A DNA stretch of 64,000 nt from Neoroseomonas terrae (lineage in GTDB: Bacteria > Pseudomonadota > Alphaproteobacteria > Acetobacterales > Acetobacteraceae). The stretch's first letter is position 1; the number at the start of each line of letters is the position of its first letter. The position numbers were made by a program, and so were the translations under genes. This document shows positions 55,596 through 64,000 of this stretch, piece by piece. The DNA is taken from positions 1 to 64,000 of the forward strand of contig NZ_JAAEDI010000018.1 in assembly GCF_018129025.1 (NCBI RefSeq), written 5' to 3'. The notes below the pieces were generated by a model that did not search any database, was not told the DNA's origin, and was given only the letters and a program-made list of their open reading frames with translations.

Positions 55596-55630
55596 TTTGC
55601 ATCCCGCTGCGTCCGGGCCTAGATGGCCGC

Positions 55631-56152
55631 ATGAGCGATGACGCCAACCCGCCCGAAAGCCTGCTGCCTTACGACCTGTGGGCCGAGGAAGCCCTGCGTG
55701 AGGTCGCCATCCAGGCGATCGAACGCGTCGAAGCGGAAGGCCTGCCCGGCGAGCACCATTTCTACCTTACCTTCCGCACCGACCACCCCGGCAGCGTCGT
55801 GCCCGGGCATCTCAAGGCGCGCTACCCGCAGGAGATCACGATCGTCCTGCAGCACCAGTTCGAGGGCCTGCACGTCGATCGTGCCGCAGGCCGTTTCGAG
55901 GTGACGCTGTTCTTCGGCGGCGTGCCGTCCCGCCTGGTGGTGCCGTTCGGCGCGCTGACCATGTTCCATGACCCGCATGTCCGCTTCGGCCTGCGCTTCC
56001 CTGCGCTCGGCATGGACGCGCCGGTGATGGAGGACGTGCCAGAGGAAGAAACGTCAGCGGAAGGAGTCCCGCCCGCCGAGGCGCCGCCATCCGCACCGGC
56101 GCAGGTCGTGAGCCTGGATGCATTCCGGCGTAAGCCGGCAAAGGACGGTTGA
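55631..56152 (+). CDS. sspB: SspB-type ClpXP adaptor
   Basis: This 173-residue protein matches the alphaproteobacterial SspB family: 'LPYDLWAEEALREVAIQAIE', 'HFYLTFRTDHPGSVVPGHLK' and 'RFEVTLFFGGVPSRLVVPFG', then an acidic linker and a C-terminal 'QVVSLDAFRRKPAKDG' that should dock ClpX. It binds ssrA-tagged proteins and delivers them to ClpXP. It starts about 35 bp after the ssrA gene on the same strand, an unusually direct physical pairing of tag RNA and tag reader. Confidence 0.93.
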   Translation: MSDDANPPESLLPYDLWAEEALREVAIQAIERVEAEGLPGEHHFYLTFRTDHPGSVVPGHLKARYPQEITIVLQHQFEGLHVDRAAGRFEVTLFFGGVPSRLVVPFGALTMFHDPHVRFGLRFPALGMDAPVMEDVPEEETSAEGVPPAEAPPSAPAQVVSLDAFRRKPAKDG

Positions 56153-56268
56153 TGTCGCGTCGGAGAGGCGCCCTTCCCCTACCCCCTCTACCGCAGTTGG
56201 CGCCCTCCCGTCCCCTGCGCTAGAGCAGCCCTACGCGCGCCCAATGCCCGCGCGCCCGGAGATTGTGC

Positions 56269-57933
<1,665 letters not shown>

Positions 57934-57986
57934 GGGTGCCGCTCGTCGCGGCTATCGCCCGGCCGGCCCTGGAGTAGACAGCCACC

Positions 57987-58235
57987 GTGATACCCCGCCA
58001 CCGCATCCCGGCCCGCCACGCCGGGATCGTCATGCCGCTGCTGCTGTCGGTCATCATGACCTGCATCATCTCGGGCGTATCGACCCTCCTCGCCCTGGGA
58101 TTGACGGGGGAGGCGCTCGCCCGGTGGCCGGTCGCCTGGGGCCTGTCCTGGCTCGTCGCCTTCCCGACGCTGCTGGTGGTGCTGCCCATCGTGCGGCACC
58201 TCGTCGCGCACCTCGTCGCGCCGCCCGTGCAATGA
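57987..58235 (+). CDS. DUF2798-family membrane protein
   Basis: This 82-residue protein has two hydrophobic helices ('MPLLLSVIMTCIISGVSTLL' and 'WGLSWLVAFPTLLVVLPIVR') and the typical 'FPTLLVVLPIVRxLV' end of DUF2798. GTG 57987 follows CTGGAG. Function of the family is unknown. Confidence 0.8.
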   Translation: MIPRHRIPARHAGIVMPLLLSVIMTCIISGVSTLLALGLTGEALARWPVAWGLSWLVAFPTLLVVLPIVRHLVAHLVAPPVQ

Positions 58236-58266
58236 CAGTATGGGCGGGCCAAGGAAGGAACGCCCC

Positions 58267-58524
58267 ATGCTGCAACTCCGCCCGAACTGCGAATGCTGCG
58301 GCCGCAACCTGCCGCCCGGGAGCCGCGACGCGCTCATCTGTTCCTTCGAATGCACCTGGTGCGTGGATTGCGCGCGCACGAAGCTGCCCGGCGGGCTGTG
58401 CCCGAATTGCGGCGGCAACCTCGTCGCGCGGCCGATCCGCCCGGCGGAGAAGCTCGCGAAGTTCCCCGCATCAGTCGAGCGCGTCCATCGCCCTGAGCGC
58501 TGCGGCGGCCCTGCAACGGCCTGA
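58267..58524 (+). CDS. DUF1272-family zinc-ribbon-like protein
   Basis: This 85-residue protein starts 'MLQLRPNCECCGRNLPPGSR' and has 'CSFECTWCVDCARTKLPGGL' and 'CPNCGGNLVARPIRP', giving nine cysteines in the first 60 residues and the signature of DUF1272. It probably binds two zinc ions. AAGGAAGGAA precedes ATG 58267. Function unknown. Confidence 0.88.
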   Translation: MLQLRPNCECCGRNLPPGSRDALICSFECTWCVDCARTKLPGGLCPNCGGNLVARPIRPAEKLAKFPASVERVHRPERCGGPATA

Positions 58525-58526
58525 GC

Positions 58527-58787
58527 GTGCCGGACCGCATCCGCCTCCTCGGCATCGTCGCCAATGCCGCGCTCTGCGTCATCTTCGGCTTCTTCGCCAT
58601 CTTCACGCTGGCTGAGGGGCTGACCGGCATGGCCGCCTTCTTCGCCCTGATCGCCGCCGTCGCGGCGTTCAACTGGCATGTCATCCGCAAGGCCGCCGTC
58701 GTGATCGCAGCACAGGCGTCACAGCGCGCGGAGCTCGAGCGGCGCCTCGCCGCCATCCACCTCGCTCCACAGGAATCCCGGCCATGA
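58527..58787 (+). CDS. Small two-helix membrane protein
   Basis: This 86-residue protein has two hydrophobic segments ('GIVANAALCVIFGFFAIFTL' and 'AAFFALIAAVAAFNWHVIRK') and a short helical tail. GTG 58527 directly follows the previous stop and its own stop overlaps the RidA-family ATG, so it is likely co-transcribed. No family recognised. Confidence 0.65.
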   Translation: MPDRIRLLGIVANAALCVIFGFFAIFTLAEGLTGMAAFFALIAAVAAFNWHVIRKAAVVIAAQASQRAELERRLAAIHLAPQESRP

Positions 58788-59170
58788 CCGATCGTCGCCT
58801 CATCTCCTCCGGCTCGAAGTTCGAGGAGGAAATCGGCTACTCCCGCGCCGTCGTCGTGGGCGACGACATCTGGGTGTCGGGCACCACCGGCTACGACTAC
58901 GCGACGATGACGATCGCGGACGACGTCGTCGGGCAATGCGACCAGACCTTCCGCAACATCGCCGCAGCGCTCGCCGAAGCCAGGGCCACGCTGGACGACG
59001 CCGTGCGCGTGATGTTCATCGTGCCGGACCGCGCCGATTGGCAGCCCTGCTGGCCGGTGGTGAAGAAGTATCTCGGCAAGGCGCGGCCGGCTTCGACCCT
59101 GATCCACGCCGGGCTGCAGACCGACGCGATGAAGATCGAGATCGAGGTCACCGCCCGCCGCCGCGGCTGA
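58784..59170 (+). CDS. RidA/YjgF-family protein
   Basis: This 128-residue protein has the Rid fold pattern 'SRAVVVGDDIWVSGTTGYDY', 'QCDQTFRNIAAALAEARATL' and the C-terminal 'RPASTLIHAGLQTDAMKIEI', with the conserved Arg of the active-site region. Rid proteins deaminate reactive enamine or imine intermediates, often from threonine or serine dehydratases, and protect branched-chain amino-acid synthesis. Which subfamily it belongs to is uncertain. Confidence 0.9.
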   Translation: MTDRRLISSGSKFEEEIGYSRAVVVGDDIWVSGTTGYDYATMTIADDVVGQCDQTFRNIAAALAEARATLDDAVRVMFIVPDRADWQPCWPVVKKYLGKARPASTLIHAGLQTDAMKIEIEVTARRRG

Positions 59171-59297
59171 CCGCGGGAAACCCGTTCCGCAACACCCCGT
59201 TACCCTTCGCAGCAACATTGCCCCCATCGCGCCGCAGGCGTCGCGGAGGCTCCGGATCGCGGGCCACTTCGCCCGCACCTGTGAAGGAGTAGCGTAC

Positions 59298-59618
59298 ATG
59301 ACCAGTCGTCGAGGCCTTTTCGTCGCCCTGCCCGCCCTCGCCGCGGCCGCAGCGGGCCTCGCCCTGCCCGCACCGGCCGAGGCGCAGAGCGTCACGCTGA
59401 ACTTCGGCCCGCCTCCGCCGCCGCCCTATGCCCGCCGGCCGCCGCCGCCGCGCCGCGGCCGCACCTGGGTGGACGGCCACTATCGCTGGGATGGCCGCCG
59501 CTATGTCTGGCGGGAGGGCTACTGGGTCCGCGACCAACGCGGCCGCCGCTACGCCCAGCCCCGCTGGGACCAGGATGGCGACCGCTGGCGCTATCGCCCC
59601 GGCCGCTGGGAGCGCTGA
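59298..59618 (+). CDS. Exported YXWXGXXW-type repeat protein
   Basis: This 106-residue protein has a signal peptide ('LFVALPALAAAAAGLALPAP'), a Pro-rich segment and tandem aromatic repeats 'TWVDGHYRWDGRRYVWREGY' and 'GYWVRDQRGRRYAQPRW'. These match small WxxGxY/YXWGXW repeat proteins of the cell envelope with unknown function. Confidence 0.8.
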   Translation: MTSRRGLFVALPALAAAAAGLALPAPAEAQSVTLNFGPPPPPPYARRPPPPRRGRTWVDGHYRWDGRRYVWREGYWVRDQRGRRYAQPRWDQDGDRWRYRPGRWER

Positions 59619-59639
59619 GGCCGCGCCAGGACCGCCCCC

Positions 59640-59663
59640 GGATCGCGGCACCCGCCGCGATCC
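59640..59663 (+). terminator. Hairpin after the repeat-protein gene
   Basis: GGATCGCGGC and GCCGCGATCC form a perfect 10-bp stem with a four-base loop 21 bp after the stop codon. No T tract follows. Likely terminator or mRNA-end stabiliser. Confidence 0.55.
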
Positions 59664-59751
59664 GCGAGCACAAAGCGCGACAGTGCTCGGCGCGAAGGCA
59701 AGAGCCGCGGATGCGGCCCGCCCGCCGTCTGAGGGGACGATCAAAATGCCA

Positions 59752-59781
59752 ACGAACGGTCGCCCAAGGGCGACCGTTCGT
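59752..59781. other. Perfect 14-bp palindrome before the VOC-family gene
   Basis: ACGAACGGTCGCCC and GGGCGACCGTTCGT are separated by AA only. On the minus strand the hairpin is followed by TGGCATTTTG. It lies about 40 bp upstream of the VOC gene and could be a terminator for leftward RNA or a regulatory palindrome. Confidence 0.55.
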
Positions 59782-59818
59782 GTACAGGGCGCGAGCCGCC
59801 GCCGTTCCAGGACCCGAC

Positions 59819-60226
59819 ATGCGCTTCGCCGTCGATCGCCTCGACCACCTGGTCATCACCTGCCGGGACGTCACCATCTCCGCCTCCTGGTACCAGCGCG
59901 TCCTGGGCATGGAGGTCGAGGAGTTCGGCGAGCGGAAGCGCACCGCGCTCAAGTTCGGTGGCCAGAAGATCAACCTCCGCCCGGCCGAGGCGACGCAGCA
60001 GGAATGGTGGACGGGTGCCGCCGGCGGCGTCCCGGGCACCGCCGATCTGTGCTTCATCGTCACGGTCGATGGGGAACAGATCATCGACCATCTGCGGCGC
60101 TGCGGCGTGGCGGTGGAACTCGGCCCGGTGGGAAAGGCGGGTGCGCTCGGACCCATAACCTCGGTCTATTGCCGCGATCCTGACGGCAACCTGATCGAGA
60201 TCTCGACCTACGGTGCGCTGGACTGA
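59819..60226 (+). CDS. VOC (glyoxalase/dioxygenase) superfamily protein
   Basis: This 135-residue protein has the paired beta-alpha-beta modules 'DRLDHLVITCRDVTISASWY' with 'QRVLGMEVEEFGERKRTALK' and 'TADLCFIVTVDGEQIIDHLR', ending 'VYCRDPDGNLIEISTY' with the metal-ligand Glu. Putative ligands are the first His (LDHL) and the last Glu (LIEI). Members include glyoxalase I, dioxygenases and antibiotic-binding proteins; the substrate is unknown. Confidence 0.88.
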   Translation: MRFAVDRLDHLVITCRDVTISASWYQRVLGMEVEEFGERKRTALKFGGQKINLRPAEATQQEWWTGAAGGVPGTADLCFIVTVDGEQIIDHLRRCGVAVELGPVGKAGALGPITSVYCRDPDGNLIEISTYGALD

Positions 60227-60254
60227 GGCCCTATATCGCGGGTCGGAGGACAGT

Positions 60255-61697
60255 ATGACCGCGACCCGCACCAGCCTAGCGCCCGCCGCCGCGACGCGCA
60301 CCGAGACCGACAGCCTCGGCACCGTCGACATTCCTGCCGACCGCTACTGGGGCCCGCAGACCGAACGCGCCCGCGCGCTGTTCCGCATCGGCGACGCCCG
60401 GCTCGACCCCGGCGTGATCCGTGCGACTGGGCTGCAGAAATGGGCTTCGGCCGAGGCGAATCGTCGACTTGGCGAGTTGCCGGATGCCGTCGCCGAGCCG
60501 ATCAAGGCCGCCGCCGCCGAGGTCGAATCGGGCGCCCGCGACGCCGACTTCCCGCTGCCCGTCTGGCAGACCGGGTCCGGCACCCAGACCAACATGAACG
60601 CGAACGAGGTCATCTCGAACCGCGCCAACGAGATGCTCGGCCAGCCGCTCGGCAGCCGGAAGCCGGTGCATCCGAACGACCACGTCAACCGCGGCCAATC
60701 CTCCAACGACAGCTTCCCGACGGTGATGCACCTTGCCGCCGTGGACGCCGTCCGGAAGCGCCTGCTGCCGGGCCTGGCGGAGCTGCACGCCGCGCTCGAC
60801 GCCAAGGCGGTGGAGTACCGCGAGGTCCTGAAGCTCGGCCGAACGCACCTGATGGATGCCGTGCCGGTCACGCTGGGCGGCGAGTTCCACACCTGGGCGC
60901 GCCAGGTGCGCAACGGCATCGACCGCGTTAAGGACACGCTGGCGCGCCTGCTGCTGCTGCCCCAGGGCGGCACCGCCGCGGGCACGGGGCTCAACACCCA
61001 TCCCGACTTCGCCGCCACCTTCTGCGCCCTCGTTGCCGAACGCACCGGGGAGGCCTTTGCACCCAACCCCGACAAGTCGGAGGGCATGGCCGCGCATGAC
61101 GCGTTCGTGGAGCTTCATGGCGCGCTCAACACCGTCGCCGTTTCGCTGAACAAGATCGCCAACGACATCCGCCTGCTGGGGTCCGGCCCGCGCGCCGGCA
61201 TCGCGGAGCTGGTCATCCCGGCCGACGGGCTTTCCAGCAGCATCATGCCCGGCAAGACCAACCCGACGCAGAGCGAGGCCCTGACCATGGTGGCCGCCCG
61301 CGTCATGGGCAACCAGACCACCGTCACCTTCGCCGGCGCCCAGGGGCACCTGGAACTGAACGTGTTCAAGCCCGTGATCATCCAGGCGGTGCTGGAAAGT
61401 GCGACGCTGCTCGGTGACGCCGCGCGGTCCTTCGCCACGCACATGGTCGCGAAGCTGGAACCCAACCGGGCCCGGATCGCGGACCAGATGGCGAAGTCGC
61501 TGATGCTGGTGACCGCGCTCAACCCCCGCATCGGCTACGACAAGGCGGTCCAGATCGCCAAGCTGGCGCTGGTCGAGGACCTGACGCTGAAGGACGCCGC
61601 CGCGAAGCTGGGTCACGTAACGCCTACCGACTTCGACCGCTGGGTACGCCCCGAGGACATGCTGTCACCCGGCGGCACGCTGGAAGGCGGCGGGTGA
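60255..61697 (+). CDS. fumC: Class II (iron-independent) fumarate hydratase
   Basis: This 480-residue enzyme has the superfamily signature 'SSSIMPGKTNPTQSE' (about 325-339), 'GSGTQTNMNANEVISNRANE' and 'VHPNDHVNRGQSSNDSFPT'. It converts fumarate to malate without iron. GGAGGA precedes ATG 60255; the longer frame starts inside the VOC gene. It lies about 2.3 kb from class I fumarase on the same strand, so the cell has both an Fe-S and a stable enzyme. Confidence 0.95.
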   Translation: MTATRTSLAPAAATRTETDSLGTVDIPADRYWGPQTERARALFRIGDARLDPGVIRATGLQKWASAEANRRLGELPDAVAEPIKAAAAEVESGARDADFPLPVWQTGSGTQTNMNANEVISNRANEMLGQPLGSRKPVHPNDHVNRGQSSNDSFPTVMHLAAVDAVRKRLLPGLAELHAALDAKAVEYREVLKLGRTHLMDAVPVTLGGEFHTWARQVRNGIDRVKDTLARLLLLPQGGTAAGTGLNTHPDFAATFCALVAERTGEAFAPNPDKSEGMAAHDAFVELHGALNTVAVSLNKIANDIRLLGSGPRAGIAELVIPADGLSSSIMPGKTNPTQSEALTMVAARVMGNQTTVTFAGAQGHLELNVFKPVIIQAVLESATLLGDAARSFATHMVAKLEPNRARIADQMAKSLMLVTALNPRIGYDKAVQIAKLALVEDLTLKDAAAKLGHVTPTDFDRWVRPEDMLSPGGTLEGGG

Positions 61698-61918
61698 AGC
61701 CGCATCTGGCGAAACGATCCTTCTCCCTGGCCGGCCATCGGACGTCGGTTGCCCTGGAACCCGCGTTCTGGGCCGCGCTGGAAGCGGCGGCACGGCGCCG
61801 GGCGGTCAGCCTGGCGGCGCTGGTAGCCGAGCTGGACGCCGCGCGGGCGGCGGATGGCGCGCCGCTAGCGAGCACGCTGCGGGTGTTCGCACTGGCGGAC
61901 GGCGCGCCGGAGGCATGA
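61694..61918 (+). CDS. Ribbon-helix-helix domain protein
   Basis: This 74-residue protein begins 'MKPHLAKRSFSLAGHRTSVA' followed by 'LEPAFWAALEAAARRRAVSL', the RHH_4 pattern (strand 'RSFSLAGHRTSVALE' then two helices). RHH proteins bind DNA as dimers. GTG 61694 overlaps the fumC stop, suggesting a role linked to fumC or simple co-transcription. Confidence 0.8.
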   Translation: MKPHLAKRSFSLAGHRTSVALEPAFWAALEAAARRRAVSLAALVAELDAARAADGAPLASTLRVFALADGAPEA

Positions 61919-61929
61919 GGCGACGAATT

Positions 61930-62154
61930 GGAGGGGCGCTGCCCCTCCAAGCCGCCCCGCCAAAGGCCGAAAGGCCGTTGGAAACCGCCACTTGGCGCGG
62001 CCGCGACAGTCGCGTTCCCTAGTCAGGCGCCCACGCTGCACCGAAGTTCGGCTTTGTCGGGCCGGGAGGCCTCCGCCTGCTGAACGCCGGGTATTGGTTT
62101 CCAAAGGCCTTTCGGCCTTTGGCGGGGTGAGCCCGAGAGGGGCAGAGCCCCTCT
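61930..62154. repeat. REPIN-like composite inverted-repeat element
   Basis: Outer hairpins GGAGGGGC/GCCCCTCC (61930-61948) and GAGAGGGGC/GCCCCTCTC (62134-62154) flank two inverted CCAAAGGCC...GGCCTTTGG palindromes (61960-61981, with one base change, and 62101-62122). The inner copies face each other with GGTTTCC flanks around a 119-bp centre. The structure is that of two REP elements in inverted orientation. No gene is visible from 61919 to 62290 other than this element. Confidence 0.7.
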
Positions 62155-62290
62155 CGGTACGGCAGCGGACATATCGGAACCACCACGCTCCGGGCTTGAT
62201 CCGGCGGGCCTTTTCGGGATTGATGCGCCGCGATGCGGGCGGCCGACGCAGGCCGTTCGTGCGCGCCATGTTTCAGGTCCAGGGATTACG

Positions 62291-63145
62291 ATGGCCAGCA
62301 CCAGCCACGCGCAAGCCGACTCCGGCGTGCCGCACTACAAGCACCCGTACCATCTGGTGGACCCGTCGCCGTGGCCGCTGCTCGGGTCGTTCAGCGGCGG
62401 CGCGCTGGTGCTTGGCATCGTGCTGTGGGCGCACAGCAACATCCACTGGGTCTTCGGCCTCGGCCTGATGGGCGTGCTCGCCACCATGTTCTTCTGGTGG
62501 CGCGACATCGTGCGCGAGTCGGGCACGCCCGGCTTGCATTCGCCGATCGTGAAGCTCGGTCTCCGCTACGGCATGACGCTGTTCATCGCCTCCGAGGTGA
62601 TGTTCTTCGTCGCCTTCTTCTGGTCCTGGTTCCATTTCGCGCTCTACCCGGAACATGTGTCCGGCGCCGCCGCCCCGGCGATCTGGCCACCCCGCGGCAC
62701 GCTGACATTCGACCCCTGGGGGCTGCCCTTCCTCAACACCATGATCCTGCTGCTCTCGGGCTGCACGGTGACATGGGCGCATGCCGCGCTGATCCAGAAC
62801 GACCGCAAGACACTGGTGAAGGCGCTGGCGCTGACCGTGTGCCTGGGCGCCATCTTCACCGGGCTGCAGGCCTGGGAATACTCGCTGGCCCCGTTCAAGT
62901 TCTACGAGGGCGGCATCTATTCGTCGGTGTTCTTCCTCGCCACGGGCTTCCACGGTTTCCACGTCATCATCGGCACGACCTTCCTGGCGATCTGCCTGAT
63001 CCGGGCCGCGAAGGGCCACTTCACGCCGGAACGCCATTTCGGCTTCGAGGCGGCCGCCTGGTACTGGCACTTCGTCGACGTGGTGTGGCTGTTCCTCTTT
63101 GTCTGCATCTACTGGCTCGGCGCCGGCGAGATCGCCCAGCACTGA
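62291..63145 (+). CDS. ctaE: Cytochrome c oxidase subunit III
   Basis: This 284-residue membrane protein has seven helices and the COX3 signatures 'YHLVDPSPWPLLGSFS' , 'HSPIVKLGLRYGMTLFIASE', 'EVMFFVAFFWSWFHFAL' and 'GFHGFHVIIGTTFLAICLIR' with 'AAAWYWHFVDVVWLFLFVCI'. It is a core subunit of the aa3-type terminal oxidase. It is followed without gap by a DUF983 gene and then surf1, the normal order in alphaproteobacterial cta clusters; the other oxidase genes lie outside the window or elsewhere. Confidence 0.97.
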   Translation: MASTSHAQADSGVPHYKHPYHLVDPSPWPLLGSFSGGALVLGIVLWAHSNIHWVFGLGLMGVLATMFFWWRDIVRESGTPGLHSPIVKLGLRYGMTLFIASEVMFFVAFFWSWFHFALYPEHVSGAAAPAIWPPRGTLTFDPWGLPFLNTMILLLSGCTVTWAHAALIQNDRKTLVKALALTVCLGAIFTGLQAWEYSLAPFKFYEGGIYSSVFFLATGFHGFHVIIGTTFLAICLIRAAKGHFTPERHFGFEAAAWYWHFVDVVWLFLFVCIYWLGAGEIAQH

Positions 63146-63600
63146 TGCCGTCCCTCGAAACCACGCCGTCTGCGGACGACGAGGCAAGGGAAACCAACAC
63201 CGGCCGGGCCCTCAAGCCCGGCCGGATGCCGTTTGGGGGATCGTGTGGCCTGGCTGATGCACCCTCCCCCGTGACGGCCGCCCTGCTCGGCCGCTGCCCG
63301 CGCTGCGGGCAGGGACACCTCTTTGCCGGCGTGCTCGACATCCGCCCACGCTGCGAGGCCTGTGGCCTCGACCTGTCCGCCCATGATGCCGGGGATGGGC
63401 CGGCGGTGGCGGGGATCTTCATCATCGGCGCCATCGCGGTCGGGCTCGCGCTATGGGTTGATGCGCGCTACCGGCCGCCGCTCTGGGTCCATGCCCTGAT
63501 CTGGCCGCTGGTCGTGCTGCCGCTCTCGTTGGTCACCATGCGGCTCGCCAAGGCGGCGCTGGTTGTCCTGCAATGGCGCCACCGGCGCGACGCGGACTGA
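63145..63600 (+). CDS. DUF983-family membrane protein
   Basis: This 151-residue protein has the N-terminal zinc-ribbon-like 'GRCPRCGQGHLFAG' and 'CEACGLDLSAHDAGDGPAV', followed by two membrane helices ('IFIIGAIAVGLALWVDARYR' and 'ALIWPLVVLPLSLVTMRLAK'). DUF983 genes are regular members of cytochrome oxidase clusters between ctaE and surf1. The ATG overlaps the ctaE stop as TGATG. An extended N-terminal tail of about 45 residues is present. Function is unknown, probably oxidase assembly. Confidence 0.9.
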   Translation: MPSLETTPSADDEARETNTGRALKPGRMPFGGSCGLADAPSPVTAALLGRCPRCGQGHLFAGVLDIRPRCEACGLDLSAHDAGDGPAVAGIFIIGAIAVGLALWVDARYRPPLWVHALIWPLVVLPLSLVTMRLAKAALVVLQWRHRRDAD

Positions 63601-63647
63601 ACCCCACCCCTTCCGGCCGGCCCGGGGAGGCCATATAGCGCCCCGAG

Positions 63648-64000
63648 ATGCCCACAAGCCCTGCCTCCCCCCCACCCCGTCCCGGCGCCTGGCGCCGGCT
63701 GGTGCTGCCGGTGCTGGTGATGCTGCCGGCGTTGCTGGCGCTGCTTGGCCTCGGCACCTGGCAGGTGCAGCGCCTGCTGTGGAAGACCGAGCTGCTGGAA
63801 CGCTTCGCCGAGACGGAGGCCGCCCCCGCGCAGCCCGCCGGCGACACGCCCGCCGCCTACAGCAAGGTCTCCCTGACCGGCCGCTTCGACCATGGGCGGG
63901 AAGCCCTGCTGGAACTCGAACTGCGTGGCACCACCCTCGGTGGCCGGCTGGTCACGCCCCTGCTGCGCAACGGTGCCGTGCCGGTGCTGGTCGATCGCGG
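63648..64000 (+). CDS. surf1: SURF1 cytochrome oxidase assembly factor (partial, 3' end off the right edge)
   Basis: The frame is open for 117 complete codons from ATG 63648 to the window edge. It has a Pro-rich start, a membrane helix ('LVLPVLVMLPALLALLGLGT'), 'GTWQVQRLLWKTELLERF' and the beta-rich 'YSKVSLTGRFDHGREALLEL' and 'GRLVTPLLRNGAVPVLVDR', which define SURF1. The family helps heme a insertion into cytochrome oxidase. The position after ctaE and DUF983 supports the call. Confidence 0.92.
   Translation, partial: MPTSPASPPPRPGAWRRLVLPVLVMLPALLALLGLGTWQVQRLLWKTELLERFAETEAAPAQPAGDTPAAYSKVSLTGRFDHGREALLELELRGTTLGGRLVTPLLRNGAVPVLVDR

Overview
The window comes from a GC-rich alphaproteobacterium, most likely an Acetobacteraceae member of the Roseomonas type. 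The evidence is a permuted two-piece tmRNA gene beside an alpha-type sspB, orphan tripartite-tricarboxylate (Bug) and family-5 solute-binding proteins, alpha-style mreBCD-mrdA-rodA and hflKC-DUF2065-htrA clusters, and the codon bias. The taxonomic call is an inference from gene content only.

Bases 1 to about 20,490 are most of a temperate podovirus-like prophage. Its left end lies outside the window and its right end abuts the 3' end of a tRNA-Lys(CTT) gene (20490-20565), next to which lies a tyrosine integrase. The layout resembles lambda. A short repressor (15281-15652) and a counter-oriented predicted lipoprotein gene (15649-16086) sit between two diverging promoters. Both promoters carry the 11-bp palindrome CAGGTGACCTG. 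Leftward transcription gives a Cro/CII-like protein, small DNA-binding proteins, a cluster of GTCATG hexamers (13800-14018, a candidate replication origin or regulatory array), a toprim primase, a MazG-like enzyme, a helicase-type ATPase, a Dam methylase, TerL, portal, scaffold, major capsid, holin and a lysis or virion protein running off the edge. Almost every junction is an ATGA, GTGA or TGATG overlap. Rightward transcription gives a run of small genes, a MarR-type regulator, an excisionase-like protein and the integrase.

Bases 20,655-26,950 hold the rod-shape and elongasome operon (mreB, mreC, mreD, mrdA, rodA) read leftward, a glycine-zipper lipoprotein and a small exported protein. leuA (26945-28525) follows, preceded by a leucine-rich leader peptide (28615-28725) with a promoter that would make it nearly leaderless. 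A leftward block at 28,800-35,600 looks like nitrogen or amide scavenging: a TTC38-like TPR protein, a PuuE-like deacetylase, a Bug binding protein, an I78 inhibitor-like protein, an amidase and a family-5 binding protein. No transporter permeases are present.

Bases 35,791-43,480 hold a TetR regulator, ilvB-ilvN-ilvC, miaA, serB and a DUF6311 membrane protein. Bases 43,769-51,024 hold the HtrA/HflKC membrane quality-control cluster, the Fe-S scaffold ATPase mrp and ilvD. Bases 51,067-55,141 carry thyX, an M20 amidohydrolase and a TcuA-like flavoprotein with a Fur-like palindrome upstream. Bases 55,305-56,152 pair ssrA with the ClpXP adaptor sspB. Then come class I fumarase, small DUF proteins, a RidA protein, a VOC protein and class II fumarase. 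A REPIN-like inverted repeat element (61930-62154) precedes cox3, a DUF983 gene and the start of surf1.
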